From: Flaccisagitta enflata
Lineage: Eukaryota; Chaetognatha; Sagittoidea; Aphragmophora
Reading direction: 5' to 3'
Length of the DNA: 64,000 bases
NCBI GenBank assembly: GCA_965153355.1
Contig: OZ231128.1
Span: 11,842,001-11,906,000 of the forward strand
Both the position numbers and the translations under genes were made by a program. Shown piece after piece: positions 49,915 through 62,763 of this stretch. A model generated the notes under the pieces. The model was not told the origin of the DNA and did no database searches. It saw nothing but the letters and a program-made list of their open reading frames with translations. Position 1 is the stretch's first letter. Each line of letters starts with the position of its first letter.

Positions 49915-50215
49915 AACATCTTTGGGTGTGTTTCTAGTCACGACAACAAATGCGATAGTTCCTGTTGAACATGTTCTCAAGGTGAACACATACTCATGAA
50001 TTTGAACCGTCCTTCGAGGGAGTGAGCAAAGTGATCTAGTGAGTGAGCAAGCCCGTGAATGGAGTGAGCTAGCGAAGTGAACGTAGCAAGCGGAGCGCTG
50101 CGGAGTGAGCGGTGCTAGCGAACGAACGTAGCGAGCGAACGAACGAACGTAGCGAGCGACCGAGTGGCCCTTTCAAAACGCGATTGTCTCGTGTAGAAAC
50201 AGGCCCTTAGTCTGT
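49915..50215 (+). repeat. Interspersed family E copy
   Basis: GTGTTTCTAGTCACGAC, CGAGGGAGTGAGCAAAGTG and GAGTGGCCCTTTCAAAACGC match the 30.4-kb copy. The following 1.2 kb (50215-51412) shows no convincing gene; TATATAAG next to CACGTG at 50621 is the only promoter-like motif. Confidence 0.65.
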
Positions 50216-51412
50216 TTCGTCCTTGAGCGATACTTCTTCCACTCTGAACACTTTTCAAAAGTCAATTTTTGAGTCGTAGCGGTACCCTACTTTTCACTCG
50301 GCAGTGGTACTTGTTAGTTGGGTTCGAGGCCTTGAATGCAAGGATTGCCATTTTTTTTTTTGAACCACTGCCCCTGCTCAATGACCAGAATGGCCTTCGC
50401 TAAAATGGCCTCCGTCCATCTGCAAGCGATTACGTCCTAAAACTTTTGTAATGGAGAATTGATGCTGTTATTGCTATTGCAATTGTGTGATGTTAATGGG
50501 AGTTGTAACCCCAAAAACAAACATTGATTCTAAATGCATAAAGTAAGAAAAAAACGTCGCTTGTTTCCTTCTCTGCCGGGAAGCGTAGAATATCGACCTT
50601 TTTGGTCCCGCTGCCAGTATATAAGCCACGTGACTTTCAGACCTCTTATCAAGGAAATTGGCGGAATGTGACGCAGCGATGACTAAGCTTGTTGGATATT
50701 TGACAAGTTAATTTCAATTTCACTGAGAATTAACGGACAATAGTCAATTGTAAACGGAGAGACTAACACACGAAGACTTGTCATGATTCACTATCTCGGA
50801 CGACAAAAAAAAGGCACAGGCACATTTTAAAACTAGATTAAGATGATATGTAATCTAGCCGTTTATGGAAATTTACTTTTTTTTCTGGGTACAGGGTTGT
50901 TCTCATCAATTCAAAACATTGTTTGATACAATAAAACAATCAAAAACAAAACAAACAATCAAAAAGTGTTAGCTTGTCAAAGTGAACATGTTTACTAAGA
51001 TGTTCGTAAGGTTGCAAAAATTGAAGGGAAATTGAAAGGAAATTGAAGGGAAATTTAATGAAGCAAGCACGCCTCTTACAGACATGCTTTAGCGGCTTGT
51101 AACTGTACATTTTGACAGCTTCCCAATGGTCTGAGATTTTGATTAGATACGTTAAAATTTGGTTCAACGATATTTATTTTTTCTAGCTTTTTCAAAGTTT
51201 GGTTTTTAGTTTGATTCGCGTAGTACTGCTAAAGTGTTTTGTTACACCATTTATCTTGCATATCAAATCGTAATGTTTGAACAAGAACTGTTATCATTTA
51301 ACCCGTCTGGGCGTGGTTTGTATTCTTCTACTTTCTTTAAGTTTTCATTTATTTTTTTATTTCTAACAATCCTGTGCCCTGAAAATCATATGCGAAAAGG
51401 GGAATTCTGATA

Positions 51413-51539
51413 TCAGGTCACGATGCCTTGAGAGAGAGATGACACTGATTGTGTGTTAGCTCTCAAACTTGGCTCGACTATTTCGAAGTCCGCTGACCCA
51501 GTTGGGGTCGATATTTTTACCGAAATACAAGGCGCAAAA
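51413..51539 (-). CDS. Gene 3 candidate last exon
   Basis: The acceptor TTTCTCTCTTAATCAG is in phase 2 and fits the phase-2 donor at 61805 (GG|T gives Gly). Forty-one codons follow: FAPCISVKISTPTGSADFE, then VEPSLRANTQSVSS and QGIVT, then TGA. The joined product would be 111 residues across a 10-kb intron. The link rests on phase alone, and other exons may intervene. Confidence 0.3.
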
Positions 51540-51641
51540 CTGATTAAGAGAGAAATTGATTGAAATTGAAGATGCACCGCCGCGCCTCGTATGTACTTAT
51601 GCAAAAACTGAGCCAGGACGCTGCTCGAAAGATGTGTTTGT

Positions 51642-51833
<192 letters not shown>

Positions 51834-52914
51834 AGATATCATACTATTCAATAATAAATGTTCGTTTAAGGAGAGTTTCACTCTGACCTTTTAGTGTTAA
51901 AAATTTCAGTTCCAACAAAAGCGAAGAAAATTATACAAAAATACTTCTCGTACATTTTTCCTTTTTTTCCTTTAACAATTTGTAGTCAGCTGCTTAGTGT
52001 TCATGTTGGACTCTGTTCTAGAAGAATACATATCAAGTAAACAAGGCCGTATACACAAGAGTGGGCTCAATTTGGGCATTCGAGTGAAACACTTTCCAAA
52101 CACTTTTCATGTTCCATTTGTATAGTTAAAGTCCAGTCTCATCGGAAAATTGTTTTGGACTCGATCCGTAACCAATGCACTATTCTTAAAGAGTTGATAG
52201 TAGTAGTAATAAGAGAAATTTCTTTCATAGACATTCTCTACAACTAACGCATTGATTACGGAATGCTTAGATCAAATCCGAATCAATTTTCCAATGAGAT
52301 CGGGCTCTGATTATCCAAATGGAACATGAAAGATGCTTGAAAATAATGTTTCACTGTGATGCCTTATTTGAGCCCATTCTAGTATACACGGCTACCGAAG
52401 TCGCATGCAGGTGGGCAGGGGCAGTGATGAAAAAAACTAATCAAGCATCTGGGCAGGAGCGGTAAATCAAAATAAACGTCACAAACGCCGAAAAAAACAA
52501 AATGTTACCAACTGACTGACCGACCGACCGACCGACATAACGGGATTGGCGGGTTATAAAGTCGCGTGCACGCGATTAATAAAAACAAATTCATAATGTT
52601 TATGAGTTGGTCAACATTACTTTTCAACCAAAACTAAGAGTAAGGACAAAAGCTTTAGGAGCTCTTACTCTTCACAGCTATCCTTAGAATTACCATCAAC
52701 ATTCACCCCAAGGCTACAACCATTTCCTTTCTTAATGCCAAGAAAAATTATCTAAAATCTCTAGCAGGTGGTTCAGTAGACAAGTTCTCATTAGTAAAAG
52801 CTTTTTTGTAATGTAAATTTCAGTTAATAATTCAAAAAAAGTGTAAAGTAATTTGTGGTTTGTGAGATTTGCATCGAACTTCCGGTCTCGGGAGAAAAAA
52901 ATGAAGTACCAGTA

Positions 52915-53780
52915 ATGGCGTCTATCACCGTGTGGAATAAATTACCAAGAATTGTGCCTATCACTGTGTAGAAGAAAGTACAAGTTATAGCGTCTATCGC
53001 CATGTGGAATAAAGTACCAACAATGGTGTCTATCATCATGTGCAATAAACCACCAAGAATGGTGTCTATCACCCTATAGAATAGAGTACAAGTAATAGTG
53101 CCTATCACCATGTGGAACAAAGTACACATAATAGCGTCTATCTTCATGTGGAGTAAAGTATTAAGAATGGAGCCTATCACCATGTTGAATAAAGTACCAA
53201 GAATAGTGCCTATCACCATGTAGAATAAAGTACAAGTAATAGCGTCTATTGCCATGTGGAATAAAGTACCAATAATGATGCCTATCACCATGTGGAATAA
53301 AGTACAAAGAATGGTGCCAATCACCATGTGGAATAAAGTACCAAGAATAGTGCCTATCACCATGTCGAGTAAAGTACCAAGAATAGTGCCTATCACCATG
53401 TAGAATAAAGTACAAGTAATAGCGTCTATTGCCATGTGGAATAAAGTACCAATAATGATGCCTATCACCATGTGGAATAAAGTACAAAGAATGGTGCCAA
53501 TCACCATGTGGAATAAAGTACCAAGAATAGTGCCTATCACCATGTAGAATAAAGTACAAGTAATAGCGTCTATCACCATGTAGCATAAAGTGCCAATAAT
53601 TGTGCCAATCACCATGTGAAAAAAGTACAAAGAATGGTGCCTATCACCATGTAGAATAAAGTACAAGTAATGGCGTATATCACCATGTGGAATAAAGTGC
53701 CAAGAATGGTGTTTATCACCAGTTGGAATAAAGTACAAGTAATAGCGTCTATCGCCATGTGGAATAAAGTACCAACAATC
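52915..53780 (+). repeat. 36-bp minisatellite
   Basis: Units of CACCATGTGGAATAAAGTAC plus about 16 variable bases, about 24 copies. A duplicated block of about 180 bp is evident (53210-53390 and 53390-53570). The 36-bp period encodes a 12-residue periodic frame of up to 304 codons on the minus strand, which I regard as repeat-derived. Confidence 0.92.
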
Positions 53781-54237
53781 AATAAAAAAACTAGGTTTAA
53801 AGCCTATTCAAGTCATAAAATTGCCATTTTCTGATAGGTGACAGTCCAACCCCTTACTACTAGTTTACTTGATGTACAATTTTGTCAGTTTCTGGAGCTG
53901 CCCCTGTTTGTTTCTTTTCCCTCTCTTCCTAAAAACCATTAAAAGAATAACTCTCCAGCCATCAAAAACAAATGGCTTGGGTATATGTCGCGAAAAACAG
54001 CTGTAAATATGTGCCATCTTCATGTTGAAATATTGTGAGGAAAATCAGTTAAAATCCAATTTACCATTTCTGACTGATTACCTTCTCACCCTTCTACTGG
54101 TAAATAATTCCTCCCTGTTGCTCTACTATGTCAAAGTATGATATTTTTGCTATTTCTATATCAAATCTGGTAGAGCTGGGGCCAATATTTCACTTTTTAT
54201 GGTATATGTTCCCAGTTCGCCTAATTATGTCAGGGGT

Positions 54238-54650
54238 GTTATCACCATGTGGAATAAAGTACCAAGAATAGTGCCTATCACCATGTAGAATAAAGTATAA
54301 GCAATAGCATCTATCGCCATGTGGAATAAAGTACCAACAATGGTGCCTATCACCATGTGGAATAAAGTAAAAAGAATGGTACCTATCACCATGTGGAATA
54401 AAGTACAAGTAATAACTTATATTGCCATGTGGAATAAAGTACCAACAATGGTGCTTATCACCATGTGGAATAAAGTACCAACAATGGTGCCTATCACCAT
54501 GTGGAATAAAGTACCAAGAATGGTGTCCATCACCATGCGGAATAAAGTACCAAAAATGGTGCCTATCACCATGTGGAATAAAGTACAATCAATGGTGGCG
54601 ATCGCTGTGTGGAATCAAGTACAAGTAATGACGTCTATTGCCATGATTAA
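54238..54650 (+). repeat. 36-bp minisatellite, second array
   Basis: Same unit as the array at 52915-53780, separated from it by about 460 bp of other sequence that includes CAGTTCGCCTAATTATG, also found near 25.6 kb. Confidence 0.92.
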
Positions 54651-54998
54651 TTTATTCGCATTGGCTATTGTTCAAGAATCGCTTGTCCTCTTTGGAACAT
54701 TTGAGGCATAATTTTGTTCAGTCCTCTAGAATTCGCTTAACTTTATAAGATTGACTAACTCTGTCAGTTGTATCAGAGGCTACATTTATTTGATTGAACT
54801 TTTCAACTTTTGTATATGAAATCAAAAAACCTATTACTCTGGAATATATCAAAAAGTCAAAGTCAAAGTCAAAGACTTTTTCCCGGATTAGAGATGTTAA
54901 TGACTGTGAAGTTTCAACTCGAGTTCAACGTTTGCGCACTCCTAGTTATGGAAGCCAACCTGCCATGCGTCCAATGCGCAGGCAAGGACGGGAATCTC

Positions 54999-55138
<140 letters not shown>

Positions 55139-55399
55139 AATACATTGTATACGTTTGTATACTAGCTTAGAAACAAAAAAAAGTTTCCACCTGTAACATT
55201 AGTTCATTTATTGACATAAAAATGAACATGAATCAATTGCGAATCCATGAATATTTTATGTCAGCCTCCTATGACTGAATCACTGCCGCCATTCATCAGA
55301 AAAGCGGTTTGCAGAGCTTCCCAAAGTACTCTGGAATGATGGTGTTCCAGCCCTTTTTAGGGATTTTCTTGATCTTTTCTTTTGCTACGTTTAAACTTA

Positions 55400-55720
55400 T
55401 AGCTCCAAAAATATTCAACAAATCATAAAAAAATTGGTGACATAAATGTAGCCCTTCAAATTTGCAAGCAGTCTACACAAACCGCATCTGTCTAGCTCAA
55501 AGTGTTCAGAAGTTATTAAAAAAAAATGATGAGTTGTCATTTTAAGATTGTGTAGAAATGGCAAAAACAAAATTGAAACATTTCATTCAAAATTAAATCA
55601 CTTTTGAATGCATTGAGTTAAAGAGATGCGGTTTGCGTAGATTGCTTGCAAATTTGAAGGGCTTTAATAATCTCACCAATTTTTTGATGATTTGTTGATT
55701 CTAGTCTGAGATATGCATGT
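55400..55720. repeat. Imperfect inverted repeat of about 320 bp
   Basis: GCCCTTCAAATTTGCAAGCA and AAACCGCATCTGTCTAGCTC at the left pair with GATGCGGTTTGCGTAGATTG and CAAATTTGAAGGGC at the right. Probably a decayed relative of the 48003-48613 element. Confidence 0.6.
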
Positions 55721-55924
55721 AATTGTGCGAAACCTTCTTATTTATAAGATAGTACATTTGTACATTTGTATATGTGCTACACTAATTGTGTGAATTAATC
55801 AAATCATATACTGGCTCAAAAACAAACTGTTTTGATAAAAAAAGACTGAATGCCGAGGGTTAACCTAAGTTAATCCTGAGGACATTTAAGGATTTCAAAG
55901 ATTTGTTTCAACAAAGGTAACATG

Positions 55925-56915
55925 TATTTCAGCTGGTATTGCCTTTTTTTCCATGTATCCGCATGAATTTATTTTTCCTTGAATCAGCAGTAGCGGCATG
56001 TCCATATATCATCCACATAACATCATTTCTCCTTGATACAGCTGTAAAGACATCCAGTTTCACTGACTGTTGTGACATGTTGGCATATCCATTCACTGTT
56101 AAACCAATTTACATCATGCTTAAAAAACCTACAATTTGGTTTTAAACAGAATCGTTCTGCCTCCCATGCAATCTATATGATGAAGTCTTGTGTAGAATAT
56201 TACACAAAATACGGTTCAAACGTTTTTGTTGCATTCCTTGATTGTACCAAGGCCTTTGATATGGTATCTCACTACAGTATCTTTCTCAAACTCATGGGAC
56301 GTAATGTGCCTCTTTGTTTTTTTAAAATCATTATATTCTTATATCTCAATATGAAAAGCCGCTGTCAGTGGCGGGGTAGCTTTAGCACTTATTTTGATGT
56401 ACTCACTGTCACCAAACAAGGAGGTGTCATTAGTCCGAGAATCTTTAATCTTTACATGGATGATCTCAAAGCACTGCTAAGAAAGCGAGGTATTGGGTGT
56501 CATATTATTGAATTTTTTATTGCATGTCTTTTTTATGCCGACGATCTTTGTCTCATTGCACCAACGAGGAGTGCGATGCAAAGATGCTGGATATATGCTA
56601 ACAATATTGTTCCGAGTCCTGTCTTACGTTTAATGTAAAAAGATCAAAAATGTTACACTGGGAAAGCGCTTGTCTCCTCCGTCAAAGCGCCGGCTTCCCA
56701 AGCATCTACAAGATCTTCGCCAGGAGATCAAAAAACTTCTCCAACGGAAATCTACGAACCCGCAATGAAGTGGTTTCTAATCTCACCGCATTCTTCATCG
56801 CCGATCAAACGGAAGAAGAACCTCCTTAGTCTATAGTTTCTAGTTCTTAGTTATGTATGTTGGGTTGTATGCAACTGTCATATTCTGATGAATAAAAGAT
56901 CATTCATAAACATTG
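55925..56915 (+). mobile_element. 5'-truncated LINE (non-LTR retrotransposon)
   Basis: Carries a degraded reverse transcriptase (56130-56638), then a frameshifted C-terminal region to about 56830, and an A/T-rich 3' end with AATAAAAGATCATTCATAAAC. There is no endonuclease or RNase H in the remaining part. Frame breaks show it is dead. Confidence 0.75.
56130..56638 (+). pseudogene. LINE reverse transcriptase fragment
   Basis: Motifs in order: LQFGFKQNRSASHAIY (RT motif 1/2 region), VFVAFLDCTKAFDMVSH (catalytic Asp of motif A), KQGGVISPRIFNLYMDDL (motif B) and CLFYADDLCLIAPT (YADD of motif C). After YADD the frame degrades; DIC..QYCSESCLTFN resumes in another frame with a stop. The block order and spacing identify a RVT_1 domain of a non-LTR element. 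Confidence 0.85.
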
Positions 56916-57273
56916 TAATTTTCCAGCCATATTGGTGATTCCATTGGTAAGCTCACCACACCAAGATAAGAAATGCTATATTTCCTTGAGAGGCAGGGAC
57001 TTATAATCAGTTCACAACCCAGCAAAGTGATCTTTTGACACAATTTGGAGAGATCAAATCAAGGTATTGGACAAATTTATTAAATATTGCACCAGAACCA
57101 CCCATCGCAATAAGGATTGTGGTACATTCGCAGTCCCTAATTTCTGCTAACTCTACCCTAAGGCAACTGCAGTTGGTCAGTTTTTCGTTTTCTTTAGAGG
57201 TGACATTGACATCACTCTGGCAGCTGACATCTACGATGAATATATTTTTTTCAGCTTTGTTCCTATTGACAAT

Positions 57274-57275
<2 letters not shown>

Positions 57276-57314
<39 letters not shown>
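57276..57314 (+). repeat. (GA)n microsatellite
   Basis: Short GA run; the surrounding 57320-58300 shows no convincing coding or element structure. Confidence 0.9.
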
Positions 57315-57317
<3 letters not shown>

Positions 57318-58304
57318 AAACTGTTATTTTGCACATGCAGAGATGTACAAACATGTATGGATAGACTCAAACTGTGACAACTGTAATTGACTCCAAAGAA
57401 TATCGGCTTTAGATGAGTTTCTATTTTGCTATGCTTGTGTGTAAATGCAAAACAATTTTTCTCATTTTACAACATAAAAACATACAATATCAATGTCAAA
57501 ATTGCAAGAAAAAAAACAAATCATGAAATGAAGGAAATACATAATTCTTCACAAAACGGTAAGTTTCAAAACAAGAGACGCTATCGTTATTCTGAGGCTG
57601 ATGTCTGTGTACAAAATGACAAATAAAAAAGAAAAGAAAAACAAATGATAAGTTACAAAGTAACAAAAAATATGGTTAAAGATGAAGCACACTAAACAAT
57701 TCATCGCGCAACTTACTTTTTCAAATGATCATCATTTTTGTTTCAACTTGATGTATAATTATTACAACGCACACATGTCTTTTATCGATGGACTAGAATA
57801 GACAAAATTGACTACAATGCAACGAAAACCGTATCAACATTGTCATTTTCACCGTTTCCATACCACTATTGTACTAAAATTGTCATGTTCAGCCCCCTGA
57901 TGCGCATGTGATTTGATATAACGTCATTTATTTCAAAGGCATCTTGATCTTATAAAGTAAATGCCTAACTTTTAGAGTTCTAATCATGATCGTGACATTG
58001 AACAACAGGGTCCGACAAAATTTTTCGCTGCCTACGAGCAAAAAAATTCTACTGGTTGCTGCCTACAAAATTTGTGTATGATTTTCGCATGATGGAAATA
58101 GCAAAAAAAGTTGATAGTGATATGCAGTACATCAACCAAATGAATTTTGTAGGGAGGAATGAGGAATCTTTTTAAAAACCTCATTATTTGCTTCACTTGA
58201 CCTTGTAAGGGTAGCACTAAATAAAAAACATTGAGTATAAAAATAGTTATACGCTTCAGATGATTTACATCAGCAATTATACATCTATGTATCAATTGCT
58301 TTTT

Positions 58305-58508
58305 TAGTCGCGTGCACGCGACTCTACAACCCACTCTGTCCGTCTGTTGGTTGGTCGGTTGGTCCGTCCGTCACACTTTGCTTTTTTTGGCGTTTACGCG
58401 TGGTTTGGGGGTTACTGCTCCTGCCCAACCATCTAATTGGTAAATTTCATCACTGCCCCTGCCCACCCACACGCGACTAGGGTAGCCGTGTATCCGGCCT
58501 TGTTTTAC
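58305..58508 (+). mobile_element. Short GTCGCGTGCACGCGAC family element (representative copy)
   Basis: About 200 bp: palindrome AGTCGCGTGCACGCGACT, CTACAACCCACTCTGTCCGT with CCGT repeats, CACACTTTGCTTTTT, GCTCCTGCCCA, CCCCTGCCCACC, then CACGCGACTAGGGTAGCCGT and TATCCGGCCTTGTTTT. Other copies: plus at 886-1090, 4600-4757, 38226-38345 and 62920-63145; minus at 14728-14885, 42050-42280, 46600-46690, 52385-52585 and 60745-60935. Confidence 0.75.
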
Positions 58509-59827
58509 CATGAACTTTAAAGTCAAAACTTTGTAGGCAGAAACTATTCAAATTTCATAATGCATGAACTCTGCATTCTGAAGTACCAGATGTTCCAACT
58601 ATACAATCCTTAATTTTCTGGTCTTTTTTTCTTTTTCAATTTTCTTCTTCTTTGTTGCACTCTTTTTTTTTTCAATCTTTTTTTCTCTTGTTTTTACTTC
58701 CTTTTCTTTCTCCTAATTTTTCTTTTTTCCCTCTTTCTTTCTCTTTTTCCCCTCTTCTTTTTTTCCTCTCTTTGTTTGCCCTTCTTTTCTTTCCTCTGCT
58801 GCCTACAAGACTGCTCGCTGCCTTGGAGCATTGCTCCCGTGCTCCCGCACTTTGTCGTACCCTGTTGAACAAAAGTACTTATTGCCATTATCATTATTAT
58901 TGTTATTGTGACATTTTACAATTGTACATTTTGCCATTCATGGCCTCCAACATCGCGAACTGCCACAGGGATTGAAGCCAGATAAGGCCATAGGGGGTTT
59001 GATCATTGCTATAGATTTATGTAAATGACTAATTTGTTACAATCAATTTTTGATACTTGTTTTAGTACTTGGTCATATTTTGCACCATGGGAGCCGTGTA
59101 TCATACAAGGGCATCGGGAAACATGTGCGAATTTCTTCTCTTTAGAGAAATCTTCCCTATAAAGCAGCAAAAATTTCATGGTAGATACGAGATGAGAACT
59201 ATGAAATATCATTCTTTTTCAACATGGGTACAACGAATTTGAACATGTTTGAAGTCAGGAAAATCTAGATAGAGTTCTTAGTACATTTCCAAAATCGCCT
59301 CAGCATCTTTCAGGGTTTGATTGACCGATTTGTCACTGTAGAAGGGAACGAGGTAGCAGAAGAACGCTTAGATTGTTTATTGTTTATGCGCGATCACGCG
59401 AGTCTCTGGGTAAGTAAGTAGGTCGGTCCCAGCTGATCGTTGATCAGTCTGTGGCAAGTAGCACACTGCACAGTGCACACTTACTGCATACATATATCTT
59501 GGTAAGTAGGTCGGTCCAGCTGTTTTTCGCTGATGATAAGAAAAACATAGTCTCGTTTAGAGGTACATCTTAGAGACATATGATATGGAGATGACAAGAT
59601 GAAATGGTGACAGGATGACAAGGTGACAAAATGACAACATGACACTATGACAAAATGAGTCTAGCCCTGATTTTAGAGCAGGCCCGCGGGCCCGAGACCT
59701 GCATTTTTGCAGTTCGGCCCGCAAGTTTTTCTCACTGCGGGCCCAACGGGCCCACTCTTATTTGACTCACTATTTTTCATTAATCATGAAGTGGTATATT
59801 GATTTTTTGCATCACTAATATCTTACT

Positions 59828-59912
59828 CTCTTTTTTCCTTTCTTTCTTTTTTCCATTCTTTCTTTTTTCCATTCTTTCTTTCTTTTTCTTTCTTTTTTCA
59901 ATTTTTTCTTTC

Positions 59913-59988
<76 letters not shown>

Positions 59989-59992
59989 TTTT

Positions 59993-60026
<34 letters not shown>

Positions 60027-60056
60027 TTTCTTTCTGTCTTTCTTTTTTTCTTTCTG

Positions 60057-60107
<51 letters not shown>

Positions 60108-60112
60108 GTCTT
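59828..60112 (+). repeat. (TTTC)n array
   Basis: About 280 bp of CTTT tetranucleotide with TTTT and CTGT variants. Confidence 0.95.
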
Positions 60113-60443
60113 TTTTTTTCTTGTTTCTTTGTTTCTTTGTTTTTGTTTCTTTGTTTTTTTGTTTCTTCCCTCTTTTTATCTTCTCTTTCTGTGTTCGATT
60201 TTTTTTTCAGCAACACTCCTGTTGAACACAGGGACTTCCATTTTATTTCTCCTCCCTCAGGCTTCTCAGTCTTCAAATCAGGCCCCTTAGGCTGGGTGTT
60301 GCGAAATACATTTTACCTCTGAGCAAATGGTTTTTTTTCTTTTCTTCTTTCCTTTTTCCCTCCTTCCTTCCTGTTTTTCTAAATGTTGTTCATTCTTTTC
60401 TTTCTCTTTCCTCTGTCTCCGTCTTTGTCTCTCTCTGTCTCTC

Positions 60444-60659
<216 letters not shown>

Positions 60660-60955
60660 CAGTAGTTTTGTCGGGCCCGCTGATTTTCTGTCGGGCCCGC
60701 TAAATTTGATAGGAGCGGGCCCGACTGGTCCGCTCAAAACAAGGCCGGATACACGACTACCTAAGTCGCGTGCGGGTGGGCAGGGGCCATATTTGAGGTC
60801 ACCAGACCATTTGGGCAGGAGCAGTGAGGTCAAAGAAATAAAATCATAAAAAAAAGTAAAGTGTGACCGACCGACCGACCAACCAACCAACGGACAAAGC
60901 GGGTTGTAGAGTCGCGTGCACGCGACTAAAAATCACAAAGATCAGGGCTGAAAAT

Positions 60956-61785
60956 GTCAAAATGACAAATTGACAAAAGGACAAAATGAGAAAATGACAA
61001 ATTGACAAGATGACACTATGACAAGATGAGAAGATGACAAAATGACAAGATGTCAAGATTACAAGATTACAAGATGACAAGATGACAAGATGACAAGATG
61101 ACAAAATGACAAAATGGCAAAATCACATAATGACAAAATGACAAAATGACAAGATGACAATACGACAAGATGACAAGATGACAAGATGACATGAGGACAA
61201 GATAACTAGATGACAAAATGACAACATGACAACATGACAACATGACAAGATATAATGGTGACAACATGACAAAATCACAATCTGACATCATGACAAAATG
61301 ACAAGATGACAAGATGACAAGATGGCAAGATGACAAGATGAAATGGTGACAAGATGACAAGATGACAAGATGACAAGATGACAAGATGACAAGAAGACAA
61401 GATGACAAGATGACAGAATGACAAGATGACAAAATGACGAGATGACAAAATGACAAATTGACAAGATGACACGTTGACAAGATGAGAAGATGACAAAATG
61501 AAGATGAAAAGATGACAACACAACACAATGACAAGATAACAAGATGACAAAATGACAAGATGATAAGATGACAAAATGACAAGATGACAAGATGACAAAA
61601 TGACAAGATGACAAGATGACAAGATGACAAGATGACAAGATGACAAGATGACAAGATGACAAGATAACAAAATGACAAGATGACAAAATGACAAGATGAC
61701 AAGATGACAAGATGACAAGATGACAAGATGACAAGATGACGAAATGACAAGATGACAAAATGACAAAATGACAAGATGACAATAT
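60956..61785 (+). repeat. 8-bp minisatellite (ACAAGATG)n
   Basis: About 830 bp of ACAAGATG and ACAAAATG units with local blocks. It gives 8-residue periodic frames (CHLVILSS) on the minus strand that are not genes. It ends about 20 bases before the gene 3 exon 1 donor. Confidence 0.95.
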
Positions 61786-61804
61786 TGATGCACTTCTTAA
61801 TTAC

Positions 61805-62013
61805 CCGACATCAGTAGCTTCGGTGATTTCGATGTCGAAAGATGTCTTGACACTCTTCGGTGTCTCGACCACTTGTTCCACCGTAACGAAGTCGTCAGTG
61901 CACATTTTCTGAGTGAAACGGTACATGATGGAAACAAGGTTTAACGCAGTTGCCCGAGTCTTGTTACAAATCTGCTTATGTAAGTCGGTGCATTGACGTT
62001 TCCATTGGTTCAT
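61805..62013 (-). CDS. Gene 3 exon 1: start exon of an unrecognised small protein
   Basis: An ATG with in-frame TAA five codons upstream opens 69 codons: MNQWKRQCTDLHKQICNKT, then ALNLVSIMYRFTQK and VEQVVETPKSVKT, ending ITEATDV. The donor CGG|GTAATT is in phase 2. Codon use and residue mix look like real protein, and the segment stands out from the 8-bp minisatellite beside it. I do not recognise the family. It cannot precede gene 2 exon 3 simply because phases match, since gene 2 has its own start. Confidence 0.5.
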
Positions 62014-62156
62014 TTCAATATCGTGCGTTTAACTTTAAGTCAGTGGTTTTCCCCTCCAAGGCAATGAACCGATTTTATCTACTGCGGGACTTTCACTGAA
62101 AGCCTTCGAGCTTATTCCTCTCCTTCTAGGCCTCTCCCACTACTCTCTGTCATTGT

Positions 62157-62763
62157 ACTATCTTCGCCAAAAGAAACGCGACACCCTGGCTATGATTTGA
62201 TTTATTGATTAAAATCTTTTAAAAATTAGGTATTTGAGACAAAGTTTTTAAGTCAAGTAAGTCTGTAAGTTTGTTTCAATAGGAACAAACCAGGCTGGGA
62301 ATCTAAAATGCAATTTCTAACGCATTTCTTCATTAACAGATGTGATAACCTTTTCTCATTTGTCCACAGTTTTCGCAACAGGTCTACGCTTTTGCTTGCC
62401 ATTTCCAAATGGCTTGAGCAACAGAATACAGATTGCGCTCATGTTTTAGATTTTTCGATGTAGATTAGTTTGCTTTTTTGTAAAAAATATCAAGCTCTTC
62501 CAGGAGCTGAGATAACCAATGTTAAACTTACATGAAGTTTTTTCTATTCTTTTTTCGCAATTTTTTTATCAATTCTGAAAGTGACCATTTCTTCTTCTTC
62601 TGCTTGCCATTTCTAAGAGCTTTAAGATACAGTTACCAGATTGAACTCATTTTGTAGTTCTTCTCGAGAAGATAATTATGGTACTTTTTTTTTAAGTTTC
62701 TAGCTTCTCTAGAAGCAAAGATATTTTAGATAGAAAGTGTCGCGTTTCTTTTGGCGAAGATAG
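62157..62763. mobile_element. TIR element with TA target duplication
   Basis: Termini TA-CTATCTTCGCCAAAAGAAAC and the complement GTTTCTTTTGGCGAAGATAG-TA extend to 27 matching bases including GCGACAC. The 600-bp interior has no transposase. Confidence 0.8.

Noticed and set aside
50610-50640. TATATAAG plus CACGTG promoter
   Set aside because: No coding start follows within a reasonable distance, and such motifs are expected by chance in AT-rich sequence.
52915-53780. CRISPR-like regular repeats of 36 bp
   Set aside because: The whole unit is repeated with variants and there are no true spacers; this is a minisatellite.
61067-61793. 164- to 235-codon minus-strand frames with an 8-residue repeat
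   Set aside because: An 8-bp minisatellite gives an 8-residue period in all three frames, so openness is structural, not selective.
61805-62013. First exon of gene 2
   Set aside because: Its phase fits gene 2 exon 3, but a start exon at 45060-45087 and exon 2 at 44405-44564 fit better in position and phase, so it was assigned to a separate gene.
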